A DNA stretch of 64,000 bases from Oleisolibacter albus (lineage in GTDB: Bacteria > Pseudomonadota > Alphaproteobacteria > Azospirillales > Azospirillaceae). The stretch is from NCBI RefSeq assembly GCF_003336875.1, contig NZ_QGNJ01000006.1, positions 62,001-126,000 of the forward strand. The letters are read 5' to 3'. Below, piece after piece: positions 1 to 9,056 of this stretch (positions within the stretch are counted from its first letter, which is position 1; each line of letters starts with the position of its first letter). Both the position numbers and the translations under genes were made by a program. The notes beneath the pieces were generated by a model. It did no database searches and had not been told where the DNA came from. It saw only the letters and a list, made by a program, of their open reading frames with translations.

Positions 1-1145
1 AGCAGCAGGTCGTTGACGAAGACATGGGCCAGCTGCGGCTGATCGGTCAGGGCGGCGCCCGGTGCCAGATCCAGCCGCAGGGCGGTGGGACGCTTGCCCC
101 GCGGCAGCTGGGCATAGTCGAAGCGCAGCGCCCACTCGCCGCGGTCGACCACCTCCTGCACACCGGTGCCCAGCCCCAGGCGGGAGAAAGGGATCTCGTC
201 GGGGGTGGCGGGGCCGGGGGGCAGACTGGCCCGCGCCGTCGCCGTCGGACCACCGGCCAGCGGCGACCAGGGGCCGGTGAGATAACGGGCGGTCATGATG
301 TCGGCGGAGTCGGTCAGGGCGACGACCGGATCCGTGCCGATGCGCAGCAGCCGGGCGCTGCCGCTCGCCTCCGCCACGGCGAAGGTGGCCAGGGCGGATG
401 CGGGCGCCACGACGATCTCGGCCGGTGCCGCCGCCATGCCGGGCGTAAGGTCGGCGAGGCGGGTGAAGGCCACCTGGTGCCCCTGCCGGGTCAGTCCGGC
501 GGCCAGGGCCAGGGCGGCCTCATACTGGGCCCGGTTCAGCGGCGTGGTCGCAAGGCCGATGCGCACCCGCCGCGGCAGCACGGCCATGGCCGTCCGCAGG
601 CTGCTGACGTCGGCGGGATCGTAGCTGTAGCGCAGCTGCGTGTCCGGACGCAGGGTGACGAAGCCGCCGGGCAGGCGCTGGTCGGCGCAGCGGTCGTCGG
701 TCCAGGCGGCGCCATAATCCAGGCTGAGCTTGATGAAGTCGCCGCCATCGCTCCGCCGGGTCAGGTCGAAGGCCAGCGGGACCGCCCCGGCCCCGAGCAC
801 ACCGCTCCAGCGCGGGACGTCATCGATGCCGATGCGGGCCGCGGCACGGATGGGCGCCGGAATCTGCGTCTCCAGTCCCCCCTCCAGCCGGAAGCGGCGG
901 ATGCCGACACCGGCCGGGAGGGGGAAATAGATGTCGCGCCGGCCGGAAAAGCCGGTGAAGCTGAGACCGTCGGGAAAGCCGATCTCCGCCAGGGTGACCT
1001 GACGATCGACCAGATGCGGTGTCGCGGCTGCCACTGCCGTGGCCGCCGGCGGGGCCGGTTGGGCGGCAGCGGCAGGCCCGGCAGCGGCAGGCAGAGCGGC
1101 CGGGAGGGCGGCGGCCAGCAGGGCGGCCTGGAGCAGGGTCTTCAT
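1..1145 (-). CDS. BcsB-like cellulose synthase regulatory subunit family protein (partial, 5' part)
   Basis: The reading frame is open from an ATG at 1145 through the left edge, so about 381 N-terminal residues are visible and the C-terminus is missing. The protein starts with a long Ala/Leu-rich export signal (about residues 1-30). Beta-rich sequence with a DRC-x-DQR motif follows, resembling the periplasmic carbohydrate-binding/ferredoxin-like modules of BcsB. In that family the protein is anchored in the inner membrane and guides the nascent glucan through the periplasm beside the BcsA synthase. A glycoside hydrolase gene starts divergently 83 bp away, which fits a polysaccharide synthesis locus continuing to the left. 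The substrate is not shown; it could be a non-cellulosic glycan. The BcsB-like call is from motif reading. Confidence 0.65.
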   Translation of the reverse strand, partial: MKTLLQAALLAAALPAALPAAAGPAAAAQPAPPAATAVAAATPHLVDRQVTLAEIGFPDGLSFTGFSGRRDIYFPLPAGVGIRRFRLEGGLETQIPAPIRAAARIGIDDVPRWSGVLGAGAVPLAFDLTRRSDGGDFIKLSLDYGAAWTDDRCADQRLPGGFVTLRPDTQLRYSYDPADVSSLRTAMAVLPRRVRIGLATTPLNRAQYEAALALAAGLTRQGHQVAFTRLADLTPGMAAAPAEIVVAPASALATFAVAEASGSARLLRIGTDPVVALTDSADIMTARYLTGPWSPLAGGPTATARASLPPGPATPDEIPFSRLGLGTGVQEVVDRGEWALRFDYAQLPRGKRPTALRLDLAPGAALTDQPQLAHVFVNDLL

Positions 1146-1228
1146 CAACGGAGTCCTGTTTGGCGGAGCGACGGCGTATAAGCGGGCAGACGCTGGCGGG
1201 GATGGCAGGAGAGCGACGGGGAGTGGTG

Positions 1229-2308
1229 ATGAGGGGAATCGGATGCCGGAGCATCGGACGCCGGGTGGTGCTGGGCCTGCCGCTGGGCCTGTGGCCAGCG
1301 CTGGTCCGTCCGGCGGCGGCAGGGCAGGAGGCGTCCGGACCCGGCGGCCCCGTCCCGGCGGTCCGGTCCGGCTGGCGCGGGGTCAACCTGGTCCGCACAC
1401 CGCAGGCGCCGCTGGGCGGTGAGGCCTGCGGCCGCTCGCTGGCCCGGCTGAAGGCGCTGGGGGCGGATAGCCTGGCGCTGGTCTATTTCTTCTGGCAGGA
1501 GCGGCCGGACAGCGCCGCCGTCGGTCTGGGCAGTGACTATACGCTGGAGGAATTGCGGGCCGGCATCCGTCAGGCCCGGGCTCTGGGCTTCCGGGTGCTG
1601 CTGAAGCCCCATGTCTGGGTGCCGGGCACCTGGGCCGGCGCCATCGCCCCGACGCGGGAGGCCGATTGGCAGTCCTGGTTCGCCGGCTATGGCGCCGGGC
1701 TGGAGATTCTGGCTGCCCTGGCCGCAGGGGAGGGCGCCGAGGCCTTCGCCCTGGGGACGGAACTGCGCGGCACCAGCGCACGGCCCGAATGGACGGACCT
1801 GATCCGCCGCGTCCGCGCCCGTTTCTCCGGGACGCTGACCTATGTCGCCCATTGGGACGGCGAGGTCGAGCGCGTGCCGTTCTGGCCGCTGCTGGATGTG
1901 GCGGCGGTCAGCCTTTATCCGCCCTTGGGGCAGACGGCGGACGAACTGCCCGTCGCGGTCGGCCGTTGGGCCGACCGGCTGGTGGACTGGCGCCGGGCCG
2001 TGGGCAGGCCGCTGTGGGTGGGTGAACTCGGGCTGCGCTCGGCCCTGGGTGCCCAGGTCCGACCCTGGGAAAGTGCGGAGGAACGCGAGGCTGCCCCCGA
2101 TCCGACCGGGCAGGCGGCGGTGCTGGCGGCATGGCTGGCCGCCCTGGGCCAGCGGGGGTTCGGCGATGTGCTGGTCTGGCGCTGGTTCAGCGATCCGGCC
2201 CTGGGCGGCGCCGCGGACACGGATTTCACCGTGCAGGGCAAGCCGGCGGAAGCGGTGCTGCGCTGCGCCTTCGGTGGCGGCTGCGATCCGCACGGCGCGG
2301 TGCGCTGA
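1229..2308 (+). CDS. Exported TIM-barrel glycoside hydrolase (GH113-like)
   Basis: A 359-residue protein with an N-terminal signal peptide (about residues 1-35, Leu/Ala-rich after basic residues), then a TIM-barrel domain. Segments resemble GH113-type (mannanase-like) enzymes: a barrel strand with FALGTELRG carries the likely acid/base Glu, and WVGELGLRS near the end of the barrel carries the likely nucleophile Glu. The start at 1229 was chosen because a GGGGAG element precedes it by about 5 bases; an in-frame ATG at 1202 and GTG at 1223 are alternatives. It is divergent from the BcsB-like gene. Such hydrolases often trim or edit exopolysaccharide made by the neighbouring synthase, which is an inference here. 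The family placement is moderate and the glycan is unknown. Confidence 0.7.
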   Translation: MRGIGCRSIGRRVVLGLPLGLWPALVRPAAAGQEASGPGGPVPAVRSGWRGVNLVRTPQAPLGGEACGRSLARLKALGADSLALVYFFWQERPDSAAVGLGSDYTLEELRAGIRQARALGFRVLLKPHVWVPGTWAGAIAPTREADWQSWFAGYGAGLEILAALAAGEGAEAFALGTELRGTSARPEWTDLIRRVRARFSGTLTYVAHWDGEVERVPFWPLLDVAAVSLYPPLGQTADELPVAVGRWADRLVDWRRAVGRPLWVGELGLRSALGAQVRPWESAEEREAAPDPTGQAAVLAAWLAALGQRGFGDVLVWRWFSDPALGGAADTDFTVQGKPAEAVLRCAFGGGCDPHGAVR

Positions 2309-2360
2309 AACCCGGCCGGGGACCGGACCAGTTCCCGAGGACAGACAAGCGGGGACATGG

Positions 2361-2407
2361 GCCGCCCGGCGGTGCCCGGTCGCATGCAACCGGGCACCAT
2401 GGGCGGC
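2361..2407. repeat. Nested inverted repeat after the glycoside hydrolase gene
   Basis: Arms GGTGCCCGGT (2371-2380) and ACCGGGCACC (2389-2398) form a perfect 10-bp stem with an 8-base loop. An outer GCCGCCC/GGGCGGC pair (2361-2367/2401-2407) extends it. No T-run follows on either side, so it is not a classical intrinsic terminator. It may be an mRNA 3'-stabilising hairpin or a REP-like element. Confidence 0.5.
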
Positions 2408-2816
2408 GCGGATCCGGCATCCGGCGCACATGCTCCACATCTCATCTGTCCTGACCGAGATCAACTTACCTTGAAAGATAGAGGGCTTAATGGATTAAAA
2501 CTCATTTAATTCTGCATAGGCTTCATGCTGTCAAAGGGATGCGTTTGTATTCGGTTGTATTGGTTTTCATCGAAGCTTCGCCCTGTGGTGGTGCGCAGAA
2601 TAAACAGGTTAACATTCCGGTGCCTTCGTAAACGCTGCCGGACCTGTGGGGCAGTCTCATCCGGTGTGGCGCTACGAACGCCCGATCCGGCGAATGGCCG
2701 CTTGCAATCCGGTGCCGGCGGGGCCATGTCGGGCAGGGTCGTCGGTGGACGGACCAAACTGCCCGTCGCCGATGCCGCCCGGTTGTCCCTGCCCGTCGAT
2801 CCCGATCATTCCGCCG
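2408..2816. other. Intergenic region upstream of the TetR gene
   Basis: About 400 bases without a convincing gene. The part near 2460-2610 is AT-richer than its surroundings. TTGAAA (2471-2476) and ATTAAA (2494-2499), 17 bases apart, could be a sigma-70-type promoter reading right, but this is only a pattern match. The long frame continuing upstream of the TetR start lacks coding character. Confidence 0.3.
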
Positions 2817-3458
2817 ATGCCGCCGTCCGTCTCCATCGATGATCCTGCCCGCCCGGCCGAGGCTGCCACGCCGCGGGCCGCCGCCATGCGCCAGCGGCTG
2901 ATGCAGGCAGGGGCGGAGCTGTTGGGCGAGGTGGGCGTGGAGCGCATCTCCACCAACATGGTGGCGGCGCGGGCCGGCGTGTCGCCGCCCATCTTCTACA
3001 GGCACTTCAAGCACAAGTACGATCTGCTGGCCGCGCTGGGCGAGGCGCTGATGGAACGGCAGAATCTCATCCTGCATGACTGGCTGGAGGGCGCCGAGAG
3101 CTTCGAAGCGTTGATGGCGGGTCATTACCGCTTCCTGCTGGCCTCCATCGAGGTGACGGCGGCCATGTCCAACGCCGTCTGGATCATGCGGGCCCTGCGG
3201 GCCGTGCCGGCCCTGGCGGTCGTGCGGCTGGCCTCCCACGAGGAGGGCACCGGGCGCATCACCGCCGTGATGCGCCGGCTGCTGCCGGAGGCTGATCCCG
3301 CCGAACTGCGCCTGCGCGCCCGCATCGCCGTCGAGGCCGGCTACAGCGTCATCGAAATGGCACTGGAGGACCCGGGTCATGATGCGCCGGCCCTGTGCCG
3401 CAGCCTGACCGACATCTGGTCCGGCGGCCTGTTGCAGGGAGTGCGTTCCCATCCGTGA
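2817..3458 (+). CDS. TetR/AcrR family transcriptional regulator
   Basis: About 213 residues. A Pro-rich N-terminal tail is followed by a typical TetR helix-turn-helix (roughly residues 22-70), with the TNMVAARAGVS...FYRHFKHK pattern of recognition and YxHF-type helices. The rest is a helical ligand-binding domain. The start is uncertain: the frame is open further upstream, no good ribosome-binding site is seen, and 2817 was chosen for normal family length. It is the first gene of a co-directional block. Two tandem palindromes between it and the cytochrome gene (3546-3581) are likely its operator, so it probably represses the catabolic genes downstream and responds to their substrate. The ligand is unknown. 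Confidence 0.85.
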   Translation: MPPSVSIDDPARPAEAATPRAAAMRQRLMQAGAELLGEVGVERISTNMVAARAGVSPPIFYRHFKHKYDLLAALGEALMERQNLILHDWLEGAESFEALMAGHYRFLLASIEVTAAMSNAVWIMRALRAVPALAVVRLASHEEGTGRITAVMRRLLPEADPAELRLRARIAVEAGYSVIEMALEDPGHDAPALCRSLTDIWSGGLLQGVRSHP

Positions 3459-3545
3459 CCGGCCCGCGCCGGCCGGAGCCTCGATGCAAACGCATAACGA
3501 TTCAGTGGGTGCATGATCGAAAGGGTCTTGCGCGGCGTCTGGTGC

Positions 3546-3581
3546 TTAGTTATCACTAACTGCGATGTTAGTTATCGCTAA
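3546..3581. promoter_or_regulatory. Tandem palindromic operator, probably for the TetR regulator
   Basis: Two near-identical 14-bp imperfect palindromes: TTAGTTATCACTAA (3546-3559) and TTAGTTATCGCTAA (3568-3581). They start 22 bp apart, about two helical turns. Each has TTAGT/ACTAA-type arms around a 4-bp centre, the usual form of a TetR-family operator. They lie 46 bp upstream of the cytochrome c5 start and just after the tetR gene. Confidence 0.65.
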
Positions 3582-3626
3582 CGCACCTCTATTTCCACTC
3601 ATCGTTTCCACTTGGGTTGCCTGCCG

Positions 3627-4019
3627 ATGCCGCTGTTGCCACGGCTGTCGGGTGCATGGCTGCGCCCGTTGGCCCTGCCCGTTCTCGCCTGTCTCGCCCT
3701 TTGTGCCTGCGGTCCGGCCGAGGCCCCCAGGCCGACCCCGGAGGTCATCGCCGCGGTGCGTCCGGCCGACGCCCGGCTGGCGGAGATCTACGCCACCGCC
3801 TGTCATGCCTGCCACACCACGCCGGACAGCGGCGCCCCCCTGACCGCTGTGCCGGCCCAGTGGCGCGACCGTCTGGCCAAGGGCATGCCGGCGGTCCTGA
3901 CCAATGTGGTGCAGGGGTTGAACGGCATGCCGGCCGGCGGCCAGTGCTTCGCCTGCACCCCGGCCGACTATGAGGCCCTGATCCGCTTCATGAGCAGTCC
4001 CCCGTCCGCCTCGCCGTAA
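3627..4019 (+). CDS. Cytochrome c5-like lipoprotein
   Basis: A 130-residue protein with a hydrophobic leader (about residues 12-27) ending in a lipobox-like LCAC, so it is probably a lipoprotein anchored in the periplasm. A haem-binding CHACH (CxxCH, residues 59-63), a Met ligand in GMPAGG (about 101) and a following Cys pair (107/110) match the small cytochrome c5 family. It is a single-haem electron carrier. Next comes a Tat-type FAD oxidoreductase gene (67 bp gap), so the cytochrome is likely that enzyme's electron acceptor, as in periplasmic lactone or alcohol dehydrogenases; this is inference. The start is an ATG; the frame also opens at a TTG 15 bases upstream. Confidence 0.8.
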   Translation: MPLLPRLSGAWLRPLALPVLACLALCACGPAEAPRPTPEVIAAVRPADARLAEIYATACHACHTTPDSGAPLTAVPAQWRDRLAKGMPAVLTNVVQGLNGMPAGGQCFACTPADYEALIRFMSSPPSASP

Positions 4020-4085
4020 AGCGGCCCAACGCGCCTGTTTCCCGCCCCGTTTCCCGCCCCGCGTCCCAAGGAGACCACGACCGTC

Positions 4086-5489
4086 ATGCTGTCCCGGCGT
4101 TCCCTGTTCCTGCTGATGGGTGGTGCGGCGGCCCTGGCCGGCGCCGGTTACGGCGCGTCCCGCGTGGGCGAGCAGCCGGAGCCGCCGCTGCCGCCGGGCC
4201 AGGATAGGCAGGGGCGCCTGCTCTGGCGCAACTGGTCGGGCCTCCAGACTGCCTATCCCGCCACCCGTGCCGCCCCGGCGGATGAGGGCGAACTGGCCGA
4301 CATCCTGCGCCGGGCCGAGGGGCCGGTGCGGGCCGTGGGCTCCGGCCATTCCTTCATGCCGCTGGTGCCGACGCCGGGAACGCTGGTGACCCTGGACCGC
4401 ATGAGCGGTCTGGCCGGGCATGATCCGGCCACCGGCACCGCCACCGTCCGCGCCGGTACGCGGCTGGTGGAGCTGGGCACGGCCCTGGCCGGCATCGGGC
4501 AGGAGATGGCCAACCTGCCCGACATCAACAAGCAGTCCCTGGGCGGGGCCCTGGCCACCGCCACCCATGGCACCGGCGCCGCCCTGCCGGCCCTGCACGG
4601 CAATGTCACCGCCCTGCGTCTGGTGACCGCCGCCGGCGAGGTGCTGGATTGCGATGCCAGCCGCAATCCCGAATTGTTCGCCGCGGCCAAGGTGGGGCTG
4701 GGGGTGTTCGGCATCGTCACCCAGGCCACGCTGCGCAACGGACCGCTGCGGCGGGTGGAGCGCAATGTCTGGCTGCAGCCGCTGGAGCAGACCCTCGCCG
4801 AATGGCCGGCCTTGCGGGCGGCCCACCGCAATGTGGAATTCTATTATCTGCCCTTCACCGACATGACGGCCGTCATCACCCATGACGAGACCGATGCCCC
4901 GGCCACGCCACGCCCGCCGGCCCAGGACAACGAGGCGCTGCTGGATCTGAAGCGGCTGCGCGACTGGCTGGGCTGGTCGCCTGCCCTGCGCCGCCGCATG
5001 GCCAAGCTGGCCCTGTCGGGCCTGGAACCGGAGAAGGTGGTGGGGGAGAGCTGGCAACTGCTGTCCAACGAGCGCCCGGTGCGCTTCAACGAGATGGAAT
5101 ACCATCTGCCGCTGGAGGCACAGCCCCAGGCCCTGCGCGAGGTGGTGGCCGTCATCGAGACCAACCGTCCCGACGTGTTCTTCCCCATCGAGGCGCGCGT
5201 CATCGCGCCCGATGAAGCCTGGCTGTCGCCGTTCCAGGGACGCATGACCGGATCCATCGCCGTCCATGCCTATTACAAGGACAATTACGCCTTCCTGGCG
5301 GCGCTGGTGGAACCGATCCTGCGCCGACATGGCGGCCGGCCGCACTGGGGCAAGCTGAACAGCCTAGGCACAGCCGATTTCGCCGCTCTTTACCCCCGCT
5401 TTGCCGAGGCCAGCGCCCTGCGCCGGTCGCTGGATCCCGAGGGCCGGCTGCTGAACGACTATCTGCGCGGGATCTTCGCCCATGGCTGA
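4086..5489 (+). CDS. Exported FAD-linked oxidoreductase, D-arabinono-1,4-lactone oxidase family
   Basis: 467 residues. The N-terminus has a twin-arginine-like leader (SRRSLF followed by a Gly/Ala-rich hydrophobic stretch), suggesting Tat export with FAD bound. The FAD-binding VAO/PCMH fold follows, with the GSGHSF motif near residue 80 and LGGALATATHGTG around 155. The C-terminal half carries ALO-family signatures including FPIEARVIAP and the HWGK motif near residue 420. Family members oxidise aldono-lactones or sugar alcohols. AAGGAG lies about 10 bases before the ATG. The stop overlaps the start of the next gene by 8 bases, so the two are translationally coupled. With the adjacent cytochrome c5 it probably works as a periplasmic dehydrogenase. 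The substrate is unknown. Confidence 0.8.
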   Translation: MLSRRSLFLLMGGAAALAGAGYGASRVGEQPEPPLPPGQDRQGRLLWRNWSGLQTAYPATRAAPADEGELADILRRAEGPVRAVGSGHSFMPLVPTPGTLVTLDRMSGLAGHDPATGTATVRAGTRLVELGTALAGIGQEMANLPDINKQSLGGALATATHGTGAALPALHGNVTALRLVTAAGEVLDCDASRNPELFAAAKVGLGVFGIVTQATLRNGPLRRVERNVWLQPLEQTLAEWPALRAAHRNVEFYYLPFTDMTAVITHDETDAPATPRPPAQDNEALLDLKRLRDWLGWSPALRRRMAKLALSGLEPEKVVGESWQLLSNERPVRFNEMEYHLPLEAQPQALREVVAVIETNRPDVFFPIEARVIAPDEAWLSPFQGRMTGSIAVHAYYKDNYAFLAALVEPILRRHGGRPHWGKLNSLGTADFAALYPRFAEASALRRSLDPEGRLLNDYLRGIFAHG

Positions 5490-6705
5490 GGATCGGCCGG
5501 TCCATGACGCCTATTTTACCACCCTGGCGGCGGCGCTGGACCGGGCCGGGCTGGCGGAGCCGGTGCTGGTACTGGACCTGCCGCGCCTGGATGCCAATGC
5601 CGATGCGGTGGCCGGCATTCTGGCCGGCGGGCCGGCCGTGCGGCTGGTGGTGAAGTCGCTGCCCTGCGCCCCGTTGCTGCAACGACTGGCGCAGCGGCTG
5701 GACACACGCCGCTACATGGTGTTCAGCCGGGCCATGCTGCTGGACATGGCGGCGGTGGATGCCGGAGCCGACCTGCTGCTGGGCAAGCCGTTGCCCGTGG
5801 CGGCGGCGGCGGCCTATTACGATGCCGTCGGGGCGGAGGCGCCGTCGCCGCACTGGCTGGTGGATACGCCGGAGCGCCTGGACCAATACGCCGTGCTGGC
5901 CCGCACCTGCGGGCTGCGGCTGCGGGTGTCTATCGAGATCGATGTGGGGCTGGGGCGCGGCGGTGTCGGCGATCCCGCTGTCTTGGCCGCCATGCTGGAC
6001 CGGCTGCCGCCAGAGATCACGGTTACCGGACTGATGGGGTACGACCCGCATCTGGCCAAGCTGCCGGAAGCGCTGGGGCTGCGCCGCCGCGCCCTGGCCG
6101 ACAGCCGGGCGCGCTATGCCGTCCTGGCCTCGGTGCTGAAGGCACGGCTGCCGCCGGAGCGCTTTGCCGCCCTGACCCTGAACACGGCGGGCAGCCCGAC
6201 CTATGCCCTGCATGCGCCCTGCGGGGGCGGCGGACTGAGTACCCGGGCCGTGGCCAACGAGGTGGCCATCGGCTCGGCCTTCGTGAAGCCCGCCGATTTC
6301 GATCTCGATACGCTGGTCCGCCACCGGCCCGCCTGTTTCATCGCCACGCCGGTTCTGAAGGTTCAGGACCCGGCCGGGCTGCCGGGTCTGCCCGGGCTGG
6401 CGCCGCTGCTGGCGCGGCTGCGTCCGTCCACGGCGCGGGCCTGCTTCATCCATGGCGGCAACTGGCTGGCCGATCCGGTGTCGCCGCCGGCGCTGCGGCC
6501 AAGCCGCCTCTATGGCCGCTCCAGCAACCAGGAGCGCTGGGCCGGGCCGCGGCCGCGCCGCGGGGAGCGGGCCGTGCGGCCCGACGACTGGATCTTCCTG
6601 CGCCCGCGGCAGAGCGAGGCGCTTTTTTTGCAGTTCGGTTCCCTGGCCGTGTTCGACGGCCGGGCGATCAGTGGGCGTTGGCCGGTATTCCCGTCCTCCG
6701 CCTGA
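5482..6705 (+). CDS. PLP-dependent D-threonine aldolase / D-serine deaminase-like (DSD1 family) enzyme
   Basis: 407 residues, with an alanine-racemase-type (fold III) barrel at the N-terminal side. VLVLDLPRLDAN precedes VVKSLP, whose Lys58 is the expected PLP Schiff-base residue; the SIEIDVGLGRGG strand and a C-terminal beta domain follow. Family members cleave D-beta-hydroxy amino acids to glycine and an aldehyde, or deaminate D-amino acids; metal dependence is usual. The protein is cytosolic, with no leader. It overlaps the FAD oxidoreductase gene by 8 bases. An aldehyde dehydrogenase downstream would suit an aldolase product. The C-terminal metal ligands are not clearly recognisable as His/Cys of classic D-threonine aldolase, so the reaction remains open. 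Confidence 0.7.
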   Translation: MAEDRPVHDAYFTTLAAALDRAGLAEPVLVLDLPRLDANADAVAGILAGGPAVRLVVKSLPCAPLLQRLAQRLDTRRYMVFSRAMLLDMAAVDAGADLLLGKPLPVAAAAAYYDAVGAEAPSPHWLVDTPERLDQYAVLARTCGLRLRVSIEIDVGLGRGGVGDPAVLAAMLDRLPPEITVTGLMGYDPHLAKLPEALGLRRRALADSRARYAVLASVLKARLPPERFAALTLNTAGSPTYALHAPCGGGGLSTRAVANEVAIGSAFVKPADFDLDTLVRHRPACFIATPVLKVQDPAGLPGLPGLAPLLARLRPSTARACFIHGGNWLADPVSPPALRPSRLYGRSSNQERWAGPRPRRGERAVRPDDWIFLRPRQSEALFLQFGSLAVFDGRAISGRWPVFPSSA

Positions 6706-6796
6706 ACGGGCGCCGGCGGGACGGCGCACAACAAGAACAGGGCGCAAAGCCCTGCCGGCCCGCCAAGCGGGTCCGGGCTGAACAGGGGGTATGGCA

Positions 6797-9040
6797 ATGA
6801 CGAAGAGGACCGTGGGTGCCTATGGCTTGAAGTCTGTGCTGATGTGCGGGGTCATGCTGGCGGCCGTGCCGGCCGGTGCGCAGGAGGCCCTGGAGGAGAT
6901 CATCGTCACCGCCCAGAAACGGGCGCAGAACCTGCAGGAGGTGCCGGTCAGCGTCACCGCCCTGTCGGGCGAGACGTTGCTGAACGCCGGGGTCCAGGAC
7001 GTCATGGATCTGGGCAAGCTGGCGCCCGGCCTGCAGATCACCGCCACCGACGCCGCTGCCAATCCCAAGATCTTCATCCGCGGCGTCGGCCTCAGCGATT
7101 TCAACGCCAATGCCTCCGGCGCCGTCGGTATCTATGTGGACGGGGCCTATGTGGCGTCGCCGCTGGCGCAGATGGGACAGTTCTTCGACGTGGCCCAGGT
7201 GGAGGTGCTGCGCGGGCCGCAGGGCACCCTCTATGGCCGCAACACCACAGGCGGCGCCATCAACATCACCACGCGCCGGCCCGACTTCACGCCGTCGATC
7301 GAGGGGCGGGCGGAATATGGGCGCTATGACGCCCTGACCCTGGATGCCGCCGTGGGCGGCGGCGTGGTGGAGGACCGATTGGCGCTGCGTCTGGCAGGCA
7401 CGTTCCAGCGTGACGACGGGCCGACGCTGAACCGGGTCAGCGGCGACCATGTCAACGCCACTGACCGCTGGGCCCTGCGTGGCAGCGCCCTGTTTACACC
7501 TGGTGAGACGGTGGAGGTGCTGCTGCAGCTGCGCGGCGGACGCAGCACCGGCGATGCCATCCACACCCAGGCGCGGGCCCTGCAGCCGGCCGTCCCCGAG
7601 GCGGCGGGACCGGACGGGCTGTGCCGGCCGGAGCTGACGGCGTCCGGCCTGTGCACCGATGCGCTGGGCTATGCCGATACCGACGGCGATCCCTATGCTG
7701 GTGATTACAATCTCGAGGGCAAGGACAAGATCGATCTGGCCGGGGCGACGCTGAACCTGCGCTGGTCCGGCGATGCACTGACGCTTTATTCCATCACCGC
7801 CTTCGACTACGCCAAGCGCGACGACGAGGAGGATACCGACGCCAGCCCCAATAGCCTGCTGCACACCTGGTACGAGGCGACCCAGCGCGATTTCTCCCAG
7901 GAGTTCCGTGGCGAGGCGGAGTTCGGTGCGGTCAAGGCCGTGGCCGGTGTCTATTACCTGCACGATTACCTCGACACCGACAGCGGCTTCGACGTGCTGC
8001 GCGATCTGCGGCCGCTGTTCATCACGCCGGACAATCCGACCGGCCTATCGATCGAGAACAATGTCGCCCTGGTCGGCTATCCCTACCGTCAGACCACCGA
8101 CAGCTATGCCGCCTTCGGACAGGCGGACTGGCAGGCCACCGACCGGCTGACGCTGACCGCCGGCCTGCGCTATTCCCACGACAAGAAGGATTTCCGCTAC
8201 CGCAGCACGCTGGAGCGGGAGATCGAGCTGTTCGCGCTGGAGGACGACAAACCCTTCGGCAGCCTGTCCGGCCGTCTGGGGGCGCAGGTCGCGCTGACCG
8301 ACACGGCCATGGCCTATGCCAGCTATAATCGCGGCTACAAGAGCGGCGGCTTCTTCGGCGGCTATACCCGTGACCCGGCCGACCTCGCCCCCTACGAGGA
8401 CGAGGTGGTCGATGCCTATGAGATCGGCACCAAGACGGAATGGCTGGACGGCCGGCTGCGGCTGAACCTGTCGGGCTTCTATTACGATTACCAGGACCTG
8501 CAGGTATTCCAGCTGGTGGAACGGGCCGGCCTGCCGGTGCAGACCTTCGACAATGCCGCCAGCGCCCGCATCAAGGGCCTGGACTTCGAGCTGATGACGG
8601 TGCCGCTGAGCGGTCTGGAGCTGGGGCTGAGCGGCGAGTATCTGGACGCCACCTACCGCGATTACCGGTCGCAGGGGCAGGATCTGGAGGGCAACCGGCT
8701 GCCGTCGTCGCCGCGCTGGTCGCTGACCGGCAGCGCCCGCTACAGCTACCCCATCGACGGGTTCGGCGCGGTGGAGCTGGCCGCCAATGTCTCCTACCGC
8801 TCCAAGGTCTATTTCGACAGCAACAATGTCGATCGGCTGAGCCAGGGCAGCCTGTGGCTGGCCGACCTGACGCTGGGCTGGAGTTCCAGTGATGGCAGCC
8901 TTGGGGCCGGGCTGATGGTCAACAACCTGTTCGACAAGGATTACGTGGTCGACATCAACCCGCTGGAGAGCTTCGGGCTGGATGCGGTGGTGCCCGGCCG
9001 GCCGTGCCGGCTGAGCGGCTATGTGCGCTGGCAGTTCTGA
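6797..9040 (+). CDS. TonB-dependent outer-membrane receptor
   Basis: About 747 residues. A signal peptide ends near AGAQEA and is followed directly by the TonB box-like EEIIVTAQKR. A plug domain comes next, with IFIRGVGLSDF, VEVLRGPQGTLYGRNTTGGAIN and the usual barrel repeats. The C-terminus ends in Phe (RWQF), as expected for an outer-membrane beta-barrel. AGGGGG at 6784-6789 gives a 7-base spacing to the ATG at 6797; an in-frame ATG at 6791 is too close. It is of the type often used for carbohydrates or aromatic compounds rather than only siderophores, and its place inside a catabolic cassette argues for substrate import. The ligand cannot be read from sequence. Confidence 0.92.
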   Translation: MTKRTVGAYGLKSVLMCGVMLAAVPAGAQEALEEIIVTAQKRAQNLQEVPVSVTALSGETLLNAGVQDVMDLGKLAPGLQITATDAAANPKIFIRGVGLSDFNANASGAVGIYVDGAYVASPLAQMGQFFDVAQVEVLRGPQGTLYGRNTTGGAINITTRRPDFTPSIEGRAEYGRYDALTLDAAVGGGVVEDRLALRLAGTFQRDDGPTLNRVSGDHVNATDRWALRGSALFTPGETVEVLLQLRGGRSTGDAIHTQARALQPAVPEAAGPDGLCRPELTASGLCTDALGYADTDGDPYAGDYNLEGKDKIDLAGATLNLRWSGDALTLYSITAFDYAKRDDEEDTDASPNSLLHTWYEATQRDFSQEFRGEAEFGAVKAVAGVYYLHDYLDTDSGFDVLRDLRPLFITPDNPTGLSIENNVALVGYPYRQTTDSYAAFGQADWQATDRLTLTAGLRYSHDKKDFRYRSTLEREIELFALEDDKPFGSLSGRLGAQVALTDTAMAYASYNRGYKSGGFFGGYTRDPADLAPYEDEVVDAYEIGTKTEWLDGRLRLNLSGFYYDYQDLQVFQLVERAGLPVQTFDNAASARIKGLDFELMTVPLSGLELGLSGEYLDATYRDYRSQGQDLEGNRLPSSPRWSLTGSARYSYPIDGFGAVELAANVSYRSKVYFDSNNVDRLSQGSLWLADLTLGWSSSDGSLGAGLMVNNLFDKDYVVDINPLESFGLDAVVPGRPCRLSGYVRWQF

Positions 9041-9056
9041 CGGGGAGATGACGAGG

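Noticed and set aside
24-1181. 385-residue rightward frame at the left end
   Set aside because: It is the opposite-strand shadow of the BcsB-like gene; its product is Gly/Arg/Gln-rich without domain character.
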